In this document: in pieces, positions 51,201 through 61,534 of the stretch
How the letters are laid out: each line of letters opens with the position of its first letter
How positions within the stretch are numbered: position 1 is the first letter of the stretch
Assembly (NCBI GenBank): GCA_950022655.1
Contig: OX465579.1
Coordinates: forward strand, 135,665,118 to 135,729,117
Direction of reading: 5' to 3'
DNA from: Alentia gelatinosa
Lineage: Eukaryota > Annelida > Polychaeta > Phyllodocida > Polynoidae
DNA length: 64,000 nt
Notes under the pieces: model-generated
What the model was told of the DNA's origin: nothing
What the model saw: the letters and a program-made list of their open reading frames with translations, nothing else
The model's database searches: none
Position numbers and translations under genes: made by a program

Positions 51201-52353
51201 CGACAAGGTCGAGTTACGCGACGACGCCAGCGACATCTCGGAACACACGCGAGACTTGCTTAAAGCACGCTTTGCTCTCTTTGCTTTCTCGCCAGCCAAA
51301 CTCCAGAGCGAGGCCGAACAGAAGGTACGTGACCTTGCACGCGCCCGAAAGTTCGGCCGCATGTGGATGGTGCGCGCCGCCATGTCGCGCCGCAAGAAGA
51401 GAGACATGGCAAAGGCCGCCATTTTGAATGTCGTGAACGAAACGACACCGACGGCGACCGGATCGGCTCGTATTGAGACGTCAACTCCTGTGCCGTCCAT
51501 GGATGAGGCGGGAACAGCGTCAACACCAAGAGTGGTGACGTCATCGGCGGCAGGCGCGTCAACGGCAGATGCAGGCAGTACAAACGTTAGATCAGCAGCA
51601 GCGGCGGACAAGCCAAAAGTGACCATAGTTTCTTACAAATCTAAAGACGACGCGAGTGCAGTCGATAGCAAAAAGACTGAGGATCACAACGCGGCTGCCG
51701 TGCTAGCGGGAAAGACAGCCAAACGGAATCTGGACTTCATCGCGATAGACATTCAGAATCTAGACGACAGCACAGAGACGCGCGAGGGCAGCACCATACC
51801 GTCCACGCCGCGCAATACGTACATAGACTTCCGGGAGGTGTCGGAGGACGTCACTATTCCCGTGCGCGTGTCGACGGACGACACCCCGCGTCCACGGCGC
51901 ACCATGACCCTGGACCACATCCCGCCGCCCAAGGTGGCGTACGCCGATAGTGAGTTCGGCTCGGACACAAGTTTTAAACAGTCTGTAACCACGCAGGTGG
52001 TCACACCTGCCGCAGCGCACGCCACGTCGGGCGGAATCCGGTCCCGCACGAGCGAAGGGCTCGAGATCACGAGTTTATCTCGCGAGAATTCATTTGAGTC
52101 CATATACAATACAAACAGTAGTAAAACGGTCAATAAATCCAAAAGCCAAACGCCAACAAGCGTATACGATGCTGCGCGTCCCAAAACACCCGGGGCAAAA
52201 TCGGCGGCCGCCAAGAGGGACAGCCGGCCTCTGACGTCACGACCCATGACTGGGCGCGTGACGTCATCTCGGCCACTGACGGCGGGACGCGCACAAGCCA
52301 TAACGCAAGGTGGTCGTGGTAACAGGGCAGTAACAGCGCGGCGCGGCCGGTAG
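39299..52353 (+). CDS. Unrecognised type I single-pass membrane protein, 471 aa, two coding exons
   Basis: Exon 1 (39299-39392) encodes a signal peptide with a clear hydrophobic core (HPLLVLLFLLAWTPQALS). The donor ACAG|GTGAGT joins in phase to exon 2 (51032-52353, acceptor TTTCCGTTTCAG) across an 11.6-kb intron. Mature order: a short Thr/Gln-rich ectodomain (TSTTSVTAQAQGATTTS), a membrane segment at about residues 54-75 (VITFFGLGLFVLIGMAVAKV), a basic juxtamembrane helix with KARFALFAFSP, RARKFGRMWMVRAAMSRRKK, then about 300 residues of Ser/Thr/Ala-rich, probably disordered tail. The tail ends in repeated SRP(L/M)T motifs and an Arg-rich C-terminus. Positive charges after the membrane segment fit a cytoplasmic tail. 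The exon is far richer in GC than its surroundings, which creates long antisense shadow ORFs. I know no family; expression and surface location are inferred. Confidence 0.65.
40486..40930. repeat. Diverged tandem duplication, unit about 200-250 bp
   Basis: Unit 1 (about 40486-40744) and unit 2 (about 40747-40930) share, in the same order, the motifs GAAACGT(T/C)CTTACTGT, GACGAAACGG, CACCGGGCACGAACA / CAGCGGGCACGAACA and TAGACATT(C/T)G(T/C)ATA(C)AGGTATAT. No coding potential. It may be the remainder of a satellite or a tandem MITE. Confidence 0.65.
42211..42256. repeat. 22-bp tandem duplication
   Basis: GAATTTCCATGACGTAAATG occurs twice in direct tandem, separated by TAT. Each copy contains a CRE-like TGACGTAA half site. 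Confidence 0.85.
42448..42596 (-). CDS. Orphan exon-like block, minus strand
   Basis: On the minus strand a good acceptor (GTACCGTATTTCTCAG, edge 42596) opens a GC-richer coding-like stretch: VIKLSAFTVDKRLNDLSMYT and ACTSPPVRKNGMENLAQKG. It either ends at a donor-like AAAG|GTACCT (42483/42482) or runs to a TGA at 42448 after GEWEGVVF. I do not recognise the protein. No partner exon on the minus strand was found nearby. It could be a terminal exon of a gene nested in the intron, or a captured fragment. Confidence 0.3.
46789..46932. repeat. Perfect 57-bp inverted repeat with 30-nt loop
   Basis: Left arm 46789-46845 and right arm 46876-46932 are exact reverse complements over 57 nt, with the core CTGGGCTCCCGTATGCGACT. 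Related fragments (GTATGCGACATACGGGCGCA and TTAGGGGTAGGATAAAGTGT near 47117-47192; TTTTATCCTACCCCCTGTGA at 46935) flank it, so it is probably the inner part of a larger foldback MITE (about 46770-47200). The identity of the arms means recent formation or gene conversion. Confidence 0.85.
49705..49950 (-). repeat. SINE-like repeat tail, minus strand
   Basis: On the minus strand the 3' end reads TTGGACGTTAAACTACCCAA followed by ACAAACAGAC. It shares GGACGTTAAA with the repeat at 15672-15955, and GTTAAACTACCCAAAC is shared with minus-strand sequence near 6335-6352. The body upstream has no boxes I can place. Confidence 0.3.
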
Positions 52354-53960
52354 GATTCGGTCAAAGGGGAGGGGTGCTTCGTTTGGATATGTTCGAAGAG
52401 CTGCGGCATTTTGACATCTTGATGCTATCCTTGGCGACTAGTACACTTCCATCGAGGCATAAATGTAACATATCACTTTGGGAAGTTTTAGTCGCTGAGA
52501 CCAGAGCTGCTGTGACTGAAGTCCTGTATTGGCGTCAAACGTACTGGGGAGTGAATATACCTGGGTCAAGGTCGACGTTCGACCAATCAGAGCTGTTCTG
52601 CCTGCATGTGCTTGTGCAGAACGCGTTGACATGCGTAGTTGTTGAGCCTCAGGAGGGTAAAGTGATAAGGAAACATTTTTAGTACGAAGGCTGTAGACAG
52701 TATCATGTTAAAGCGCTGGTGAGTATCAATCCACTTCGAGACAAAGTGCCAGGTAGTTGCTCGGCCGTTAACCATCCATGATGGATTTTTTATAAGTCCT
52801 TTTACCCTCTCATCCGACAGAGTATTTTGAACCGCCATAGAGGCTGAACATCTTTTATCTTAGTTCATATTCATACTACAAGGAAAAAATCAGTCATGAA
52901 ACAACTCAGGAAAATATTGTTTTCATGAAATAGACCACTTCAAAAGCAATACATATATTTAGAGAAATTGGGCAATTGGGGTATGATTCTTTTTCGATAT
53001 TTATTCCCATTTTCTCATGAGTATTTATTTTGATTTTCAAAACGAGTTTGAACGCACGCACAAAGTTAATACTGTTACATTTATACAAATTGTGATTTTA
53101 CAAAATTATTCTCACTAATAATTCTCATTCCCGGAATGTGCATTTCAACCTCTAGTCATCCTCGTTCTTGTAGAAAGACTTCTTTTTTAATTTGTCAAAG
53201 AAAGTTTTGAAAAGATTATTAAGGAATTGTATCTTGACAGTAGACTTTTAACCGATCTTCAATTGTTCCGTGTTGCCTCGCACATGTATCACTAACATTA
53301 CAAGTAAAATATGAATTCATAGGGGCCATCTTGAAGAAGGTTCGCAGTAATTCTGAAATTTTGGACACCCTCCTCATCCCCTCCCAATTTTGTACCCAGT
53401 AGAACTAAGATGGGACATATGCGAAATTTCTAAAACTGTGTACTCCCACCCGCTCCCCGTAAGTGCGTCCATACTTCAGGGATGGCCCCGTACAATATAA
53501 ATTCAGTTAATACAAGATATTTCCTTATGCTAACAATGCGATAAATGAAACCTTCAAAAAATATATTTCATATAAAAAGCTTATATTAATGAGTTAGGTA
53601 TCAACAATACCTCAAATCTTGTACAGTAATAATGACCAAACCGTGTCGTCAATAAAGAATATTATGTATACCCATATGCGTTGTAACTACTATTGATGCA
53701 GGATACTCATATGTTGTCCTGTGTGAAGCAAGTCATCGTTAATTCGAACGTCCTTTAGTAATAAAATATCATTATCCGTCATGTGAGTAAGCCTACTCAT
53801 GTGTGCAACGCAAATTAGAGCTTTATATTTCTGTATGGAGCAGCCTATAAGAGCTTTTAGTAATTAGAGATTGTTTTAACCTTATATTATTCCTTGGGGT
53901 GAGCATGGTACACATTCTTGTGTCTTTCAGAGTATCACTGCTAAAACCACATTCAATAGC
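52354..53960. other. Downstream region of the membrane-protein gene
   Basis: The 3'UTR extent is not resolved. The first convincing AATAAA in the plus sense lies at about 53652. An ORF on the minus strand (52838-52587) has no recognised domain. The remainder is AT-rich without features. Confidence 0.3.
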
Positions 53961-53972
53961 TGAATATGGTAC

Positions 53973-54092
53973 CTTTGCGATGAAATAGCTGAAAATGTTG
54001 ATATTTGCGATGCGTAGAACATCACTCTTCAGAGCATTGCCAGCCTTGTGGTGAGTGTAGAAGGCATATTTGTAACGACCATCCTTCAAGTG
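53973..54092 (-). CDS. Orphan exon-like block, minus strand, 40 codons
   Basis: Bounded by an acceptor (TTCATTTTAG, edge 54092) and a donor (GCAAAG|GTACCA, edge 53973), exactly 120 nt and open in one frame: HLKDGRYKYAFYTHHKAGNA then LKSDVLRIANINIFSYFIAK. Composition is protein-like and codon use is richer in GC than the flanks. I cannot name the family. Neighbouring minus-strand exons were not found in the window, so the gene, if real, has large introns or is a fragment. Confidence 0.35.
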
Positions 54093-54183
54093 CTAAAATG
54101 AAAACGTATCATAACCATGAGATAACAACAGAGATTGGAATTTCTTTGTTACAAGAAAAATCAAATTCTGTATAATCTTGTCC

Positions 54184-54790
54184 TTCTGTTTGTCTATTTC
54201 CGGTTTCCTATATAGAACAATGTAGATTGTTATGTAAGAATACCGTGTCATATCATATACCTGAAAATAGCGAGATTTAATTAATTGATATGATATAATG
54301 AAATGATGTTCCTGTAAACAAAATAATCCGGATCTGAACATTTGACTGTGGATGTTTACAGCGGGGTATTTACACCGAGCTGTAAACGTCTGGGGACACA
54401 AGTGACGCCACTTCTGTTTGCCTATTTCCTGTTTCCTAGAACAATGTAGATTGTTATGTAGGAATATGGAGTCTGCCAGAAACTGGCTTACTCTCTTTGT
54501 ACCTCAAAAATATGGAGTGAAATTATTGACCAGATACATCTCGATGCTGACGGCAGAGGAATTTATCTGGTCATTAATTTTACCAAATGTTTCGGCGTAC
54601 TATGACGATCCATTTTCATATTATCATATACCTAAAAATGGAGAAGTTTAAGTTAGTCGCGTGATGTAATATAACAAAACGATATTCCTGTAAACGAAAT
54701 AATCTAGATCGGAACACGATCCGAACCGGATATTTATAGCAAGGTGTAAGCGTCCGTGGATACGTGTGAGGATCCGGATTATTACGTTTA
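54184..54790. repeat. Direct duplication of about 230 bp, second copy enlarged by an insert
   Basis: Copy 1 (about 54184-54413) and copy 2 (about 54413-54790) share CTATTTCC(G/T)GTTTCCTA, GAACAATGTAGATTGTTATG, TCATATACCT(G/A)AAAAT and TTCCTGTAAAC(A/G)AAATAATC in order. Copy 2 contains about 150 nt not present in copy 1 (54468-54620), with an open frame (ESARNWLTLFVPQKYGVKLL) of unknown origin. Confidence 0.6.
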
Positions 54791-55900
54791 CAGGTACAAC
54801 GCTTTATTTTTACTATTCCATTCTCTATAGATGCCCCTTGAGAAATATTCTCGGTTTACTTCTAGAGGGTCTTAGATACAACCATTGTTGGTGTGTTACA
54901 CTGGCTCGACTCAGAAAGTATCCAAAAGTTTGTCAGTTAGAAATCGTAAATAGTCTTATCGTGTCGTAATTAGTCGTGGTGGTTGGTATATGCTAGCATG
55001 AAGACACTTTGCGAACATAGCCTGGAGAGACAAGGGCACGACGCGCCTTCTCCTCGGTACACGGCGCCAACTGGTTCAAGGGGCTTTCTGCCGGCAGGAG
55101 GGAAGGTGGCCGGGCACTTGGCACGCCTCGCCGGCTCTACCTCGTTACAACACCCGACCTCTAGCCCTGGAGGAAGGCAGTTGCTTGGCAAACGAGCGTT
55201 AGTGTGGGGGATAGGGGAGGGGTTTACCTGAACGGTCTAATTGATGGCGCCAAGGCGGGCAGGAGAACGGCGAGGTGAATGGGGGTGGGGCGAGGGGCTC
55301 AAGTACAATGCCCACTTACACACCCGAGGTCTAATTAGCTTAGGGTGGCATAAGCGAAGGCTCCTAATGTGCACTGTACATAAAGGCACAGCCAGGTGGT
55401 ATATGTAAATGGTGATGGTGTTTGTATTGGGTATGGCGTATGCTCCTGTGTGCATGCGGGAATAAGTGGGCAGGTGGTTGGTTGATTGGCCCTGGTTGCA
55501 ATCGGTAGTTGATTTGGAATGTATCAGACATCAGTTACACCCTAGGAGATCTTTCCAATACATAATAAACTCCTTCCCCTCAGTCTTTTAGTGACGGTTA
55601 CTTTATTCTTGGGACCTATCTGACATAACATAACTATAGTTGTAATATCACACTTTAGTCATTACCTCTCATCCCTGGAAAGGAGAGAGGAGGCCGGACT
55701 AGGGAAAACATTTTTTTAATTGAATTTTGTGAAGTAAAATAGAATTGTTGTTGGCTTTATTAATATGAATTATCAATAAGGAGTTATTGATATGAATTGT
55801 TAATGATATTGAAAAATTGACGAATGGAGTAATGAGTCAATTATTAGAATTATATAAGATAATAAAATATGAACTAAACGGTATAGGAAGGTAGATGAAG
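54791..55900. other. Intergenic; GC-rich patch at 54990-55310
   Basis: No recognised gene. The GC-rich patch contains ORFs on both strands (for example 54983-55231) that look like composition shadows. It may be a CpG-rich regulatory block or a repeat. Confidence 0.25.
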
Positions 55901-55906
55901 TTTGTG

Positions 55907-55908
<2 letters not shown>

Positions 55909-55964
<56 letters not shown>

Positions 55965-56017
55965 GTGTGTGTAGGTGTGTGTAGGTGTGTGTAGGTGTGT
56001 GTAGGTGTGTGTGTGTG
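55909..56017. repeat. (GT)n microsatellite with GTGTGTAGGT variant repeats
   Basis: About 27 GT dinucleotides followed by five copies of a GTAGGTGTGT decamer variant. The His/Thr-rich ORFs on the opposite strand are products of the repeat. Confidence 0.9.
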
Positions 56018-56159
56018 AGAAGAAGTTGATACGTGTGTATCGCATGAGAGCAGAAGTGAGAGTGGGGGGTGGGGGGATTTTGGGGGTGAGATGAAGCAGA
56101 AGCGCCCATGGGGTGTATAGTGCAGGAGTAAGACAGTAGGGGTGCAATGACCACCCCTG

Positions 56160-59100
56160 GTCAAAGGCCGTTGTTCACCAATTTCAACAAAATAATTAAC
56201 TCTTAAAGAATTCCTGCCAACAATTTATTAAACCTTCTAACTTATATCTATTACATTCCTATTTCATTGTGTCCTTCATCTGTCCCTACATTAACCTTCT
56301 ATCCGTGGGTATAATTTTCAAATTCGATGGCATCAGTTCATTGTTATCATTCGGTACAAAAAGGCATCTGTCTTTTAAAGATAACTGTGATGCCACAAAA
56401 CAACTAGCTATAATTAAGCAGCAGTAAATGAAATGCGGATGAATGCATCCATATTATCAATATATAGACCACTTACATCCCAATTTACCTACACAACCAT
56501 CTATTCGGTCACGGTTTTCCCTCTCACAACCTATACTGAATACATCCCAAACTGTAATCAATGTACACTTCCCCATACAATGTATTCCATGTTAGATCTG
56601 TCGTTTAACGCATTATATTGAGTTAAAGCCTTATGTTTGTGAAATAAAACCTGAAGACTTGATCCGGAGACTTTAGGACATCAAGGGCAAAACATGAATA
56701 TATAAATATATGTAGATATTAAATCTTACTTGAATGCATAATTGGAAACCATCAAATTCAGAGCAGAGACTTGTTACACACTCAGTAACCACTGCTGTTT
56801 ATAACTTGTACTTATGTTAGAATATACGATAATGTACCATACATTTCAACTACCCTATTCAGTTTAATTCATTCGTGTAAGACTGCTATATTACGATGGG
56901 GCGCTATAAAATATAGCCCTCTGTCGGTGGTACGATGAATTATCCCATGCCATCTGGTAGTACCAAGTGGTGCCATAGGTGGCGCCATAATAGACAACCT
57001 AAGCCGTATATATATACTTCCGGCCAACTCTACAACCGAGTATAATGAAGATATCCCTGTAACTTATGTTCTGTGTGATTGTGTTGCTTCGAAAAATGCA
57101 GAAGATGATTACCTGGCTCAATTCCGAAAACCTGGTACTGAAACCACTTACTCGTTACGTAGAATCCGTAGACAAGACTTGACCGCTAATTAACCGTCGT
57201 AAATAAGTTAGCCTACTATTGCATTCATTACACACGTCCCCATAATTTTTATCCCTACATTTCATTTTGAAATAATTCCATAGCTTATTAACCAGAAATG
57301 TCAAGGTTCACACCATTCTACAGCTGTTTACTAAGAAATGTTGCTGAATTAATTCACATTAGACCCCGGATTTCAGTAGAATTCTGGATACATTTGAAAA
57401 GAGATGATATTACTATTAGTTACACGGCTCAAGATGTACATCATTGAATACTTCCGACACATGTTCCGCCATCCACACAGAGTGTATTAGACTAAAGCTA
57501 TTTCATAGGATTAAAAATCAACTTATATTCCTTGGGTAACGGCCCCTAATTTTCATTTCCGCCGCAACATGTTCTTGGAAAGATTTATTTTATTGTTTTA
57601 TCTTATAGTTAACATTTCCACTTGTTGACACTCTGGCAAATGGGTTCAAATACCATGACAACAGCTGTTGAAGAGACCTACCGTCAAAATACCTGAACGC
57701 CTATAATTATGAGTGCTGAAAATCAGTATTTGGTTCTGTGTTCTTTAAAGTATTACAATAGCTCATTAAATTAAACTTTAGTATTGGAATCCATTTTCCG
57801 GTCCTTTCTGGACTCAGAACAGCAAACAAAATCAAAATATGTCTTCTCAGTGGCCTATAGCAGCCTTTTTCGTATATATGCACTATTAATGTCCCCTTTA
57901 CACATTTGCAATTTCCCACATAGGCTATTTGTTTCATAAATAATTTAACGACTATGAAAGCTCTCATATGCAGTTTCTCCCTTAGGAACATTTTGAGCTA
58001 TATTTTAGTGTTGTAAAACGAGATAAAACAACAAAACAAATAATTCTACATGGGGGGGGGGGGGGGGGGAGGTGCCAGCCAACTCCTGAAATAAGACCCT
58101 TTTCCAGATTGGCCCAAGGACTATCATGGATGCCAAGAAAAGAGGATGAGCTTTTGAATGAGAAAATATAATGAACAAGAGAAAGAATGGATGAACAAGG
58201 AAATGAACAAACACATTGATAAGCCATTGTGGCTTTATGCATTATCATACACAGGAAAGAGTCTAGTCTTTGTCACGAGAGTGTAGTAGAGTTTCTTTTG
58301 TCTTTTACGTTGCAACCGTCACATGTTGAAAGGAGTTAGTGGAAGATAAGTGTCTCTGAGCGTCTGGCATTCGTCAGAAAAACGAAAGACTTTTCGGAAG
58401 CTCACCGTAGATTGATAAAATCTGCTTGTTCTCGAGAGCAATAGAGCACAGCATGGGATTTCACATCTATGAAACAATATCTTTATGCTTTGTCATGTCC
58501 CTGCCATAAGTTAAAACCAGAGGCATTCCTGCCATTTCATTCTTCACATTAATCAACAAGAACAAATTCTATTCCGCAAAGTGGAAACCTTTCTACATAA
58601 CTGGGAGTAACGCGGGACATCTACACAGACACGTCTATATCTTGTTAGTATTTCATCCCAATTTCCCACTATGTTTCCCTCTCTGATATATGTAGCGGGT
58701 AGACAAAGGTACTGTAAAATTACAAATGTGTACTCGAAAAAATACCCAGTAGCAATTTAATTGTATGGCAGTCGTTCGTGGCATTTTTACGAGAATTGCT
58801 TGTCTGGAGATCGAAAAAGGAATCTTCACCTTCATGTCCTATATGAAATCTTCTCTGAATGTCGCAACTGTGAGGACATATACTTCAGAATGTTGACAAC
58901 ATATGTGGCTGTCCCAATGTCACAGCAAATAACACCCTCATCCCATCACAGGTCAAACAATTTGGTCCAAAATCATCAACTGAAAAACAGGCGCATGCAT
59001 GGTCTTCTGTATTCCCATTGCATAAAACAACTCATAGCTCATGAATACAAAAGGCATACAGATAAGAGAATATATATGCACAAATTCAACTTGTCAACTA

Positions 59101-60570
59101 AAGTCACTTATGATATACATTGTACATTAATGGACCTGAAAGTGTGTGGCTTCCCCTTAAGTTCTATTATTAGATGTATGACTTTTATTCCAAAGCAAAA
59201 ATAATTAAGTTAATTTCCTCAGTAGCAAACGCACATGTAGACAGCCTATGATTGAGCCTTTTCGCCGGGAAAAGATTGCAGACTGGTGGTGTGCATCGTA
59301 GGGTAATCATAGACACATGGTTAACTGCCCGATTCCAGTCGATGGACCGCAGTGATACAGCAAATCGTACCAATAATGAAAGGAAAAGAGGTCTGAGATG
59401 ATTCAGGAGGCCAGCCACCCAGGCACCACCATGAACCGTAGTTATGGCCACAAACCATACTGCTTCACGGGTTGTGGATAAGGTAACCTGAACTTCTTGT
59501 CATGGTTAATTCTTTAGGAAACCAATTGATTCACACTCTGACTTTTACAGAAGAAAACCGACAATACAAATCACTGTAATAATTTGCTTTATGTATGTTG
59601 TTTTTGCTTCTGATATCATTTGATCCGAAATAACATTATGGTATAGAGATATCTTTAGTTTAATAATTTTGGAAAACAAGGTTGCTGTTGTAGGGGTGTT
59701 ACAGCATTAAGATTATGCTGCTACAGGTATCAAATGCGTAAAACTTTATGGTTTCTTCTTAAGAAATTCTCTGTGTAGAAAGTGTTGGGGACAATCTTTT
59801 GAGCATTAATGCGTTTATTCATCCTGTAAAAGAAAAACAGAATTATCCTTTGCATAGGCGTCGGACCAAAAACGGGAAAGAGAGGGTCGGACACTTCTGG
59901 CTACACAAACTGGGAATCGGCCATCATGAGCATCCAATCATTCAGCCTCCGCACTGTATTAAGGCCATAAGCCCTATATCCTCTCCCAGGTTTATTGAGT
60001 GGCTGGCAGAAAGAACCAAACTTCTCGGGAATATCTACAACAGTGTGGGCGGCCTTGCACTTACTTTAAGAGGGCAGACCTCAGCGAGGCCCCGTGGTGC
60101 TCCCACCTCGTACGAAACGCCTTACGATCTATCCACATCAGGCCCGGCCACACCCCGTCGTCCAAAGTTCCGGTCGACCCTCGCCTAGTCTGTGTGACAC
60201 TGGGCCATCTCACGGCACAGGACCATCCTCGCCAGATACGCATGGCTGTGACAAATGCAACCAGCTTTCCTCAGACTTGGTTTCTATGCACCTCGACCCC
60301 ACGTGACATTTCACATAAGGCGACATCTCCTTTGAAGTAGGCGTGCTCATCGCTAAGCTTAAGTGGACGTCAGGGGACCGTCTCCATCCTATGCCCATCA
60401 ACGCCTATAGTCATCTCAGGGGTCACCAGTCCTCCATCGTCTGGAAAGTCCCGCTGTTTTTTGTGGGTTTTTTTCACTAAAACTGACTGGGCCTTGAATC
60501 TGGAATATTTTGATCATTTTCTCCACCCTGCTGACGTGCCGTTGGGCTCGGACGCATTGTTAGATGGAAG
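56160..60570. other. Intergenic region with no recognised gene
   Basis: AT-rich with a G homopolymer at 58052-58070. Open frames of 88-147 codons (58761-59204 plus; 59451-59185 minus; 59799-60188 plus) show no family motif. 59800-60450 is more GC-rich, with overlapping frames (for example GHFWLHKLGIGHHEHPI), and may be the decayed front of the adjoining Penelope relic or another retroelement. Confidence 0.3.
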
Positions 60571-60580
60571 TTTCTTTCCA

Positions 60581-61530
60581 CCTTTTTCGTGGAAAAAAAA
60601 TGGAGAAGATGAACTCCACAAATGGGTAAAATACTTGAATCAAGCACACAAAACCATCAAATCTACGATGGGGCACTCGTCCAGTAAAGTGAACTTCCTT
60701 GACACAACGGTTCACAAAGGGAAAGGGGACAGGTTATTCACCAGCCTGTACAACAAACCCACATACGAAAATACCCAACTGAGGTTTGAGTTGGCCCATC
60801 CCCCGTCTCAAAAAAAGAGCATACCATACTCTCAAATACTGAGGGTAAAACGTATATGCTCAAGAGACGAGGACTATGAAAAAAATGCACAACAGAAATT
60901 GAAAGATTTCAAAGAAAGGGGTTACCCCAGAGACCTCCTGAAAGAGTACAAAGAAAAGGTCGACAAAATCAAGAGGGATGAGACCCTGAAGACCAAAACC
61001 AAAACCAAAAAGATGGAAGATGAGATCTATCTAATCAGTGCATACAGGAAAGGCCTGAATATATCAGTCGCAACATAAAAGCTACATGGGAGCAAACTTG
61101 TGAAGGGATATAAGCGAACAAAGAATCTGAAAGACCATTTGGTACGATCTAGGACAAGGTACAAACCGAAGGTCCAAAGCACAGGAGGCAAAATGCCAAG
61201 AGACATGACAATAAATGTCATAAGAGATACTGCGTGAAACTGGTGAAAACTGACAAAAGTAAGTCCAAAACGAAAGGCACGAAACATAAGTGCAAAACAA
61301 ATGTGAGTCGTAACTCCTCCAACATCATATACTGCATAGAATGCAAAAGATGTGGGGTCCAATATGTGGGCCAAACTAAAAGAAAACTGAAAGAAAGGGT
61401 ATATCAACATCTCCGTTCTATTGAAAGGAAAGCTTGGACAAGTGATGTACCCTGACATTTTAACAAGAAAGACCACAGTGGGGCAGATGATGTACAAGTC
61501 TATATGTTGGACTTCATACACACCAACAGC
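60581..61530 (+). mobile_element. Penelope-like element relic (RT end and GIY-YIG), frameshifted
   Basis: The plus frame 60600-61078 reads KVNFLDTTVHKGKGDRLFTS, LAHPPSQKKSIPYSQILRVK and RGYPRDLLKEYKEK, colinear with the intact ORF at 9721-10743. A stop and frame change near 61075 lead to LVKGYKRTKNLKDHLVRSRT, then 61234-61455 with NIIYCIECKRCGVQYVGQTK (GIY-YIG core) and ERVYQHLRSIER. After another stop, HFNKKDHSGADDVQVYMLDF is readable to about 61530, where a LINE sequence takes over. The final conserved Glu/Asn region of the endonuclease is lost. Confidence 0.75.
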
Positions 61531-61534
61531 AAAT

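Noticed and set aside
50976..52409. Long minus-strand ORFs (216 and 218 codons) opposite the membrane-protein exon
   Set aside because: They overlap a better-supported plus-strand exon with signal peptide and membrane segment, and arise from its high GC content.
55800..56164. His/Thr-repeat ORFs on the minus strand
   Set aside because: Translation of the GT microsatellite.
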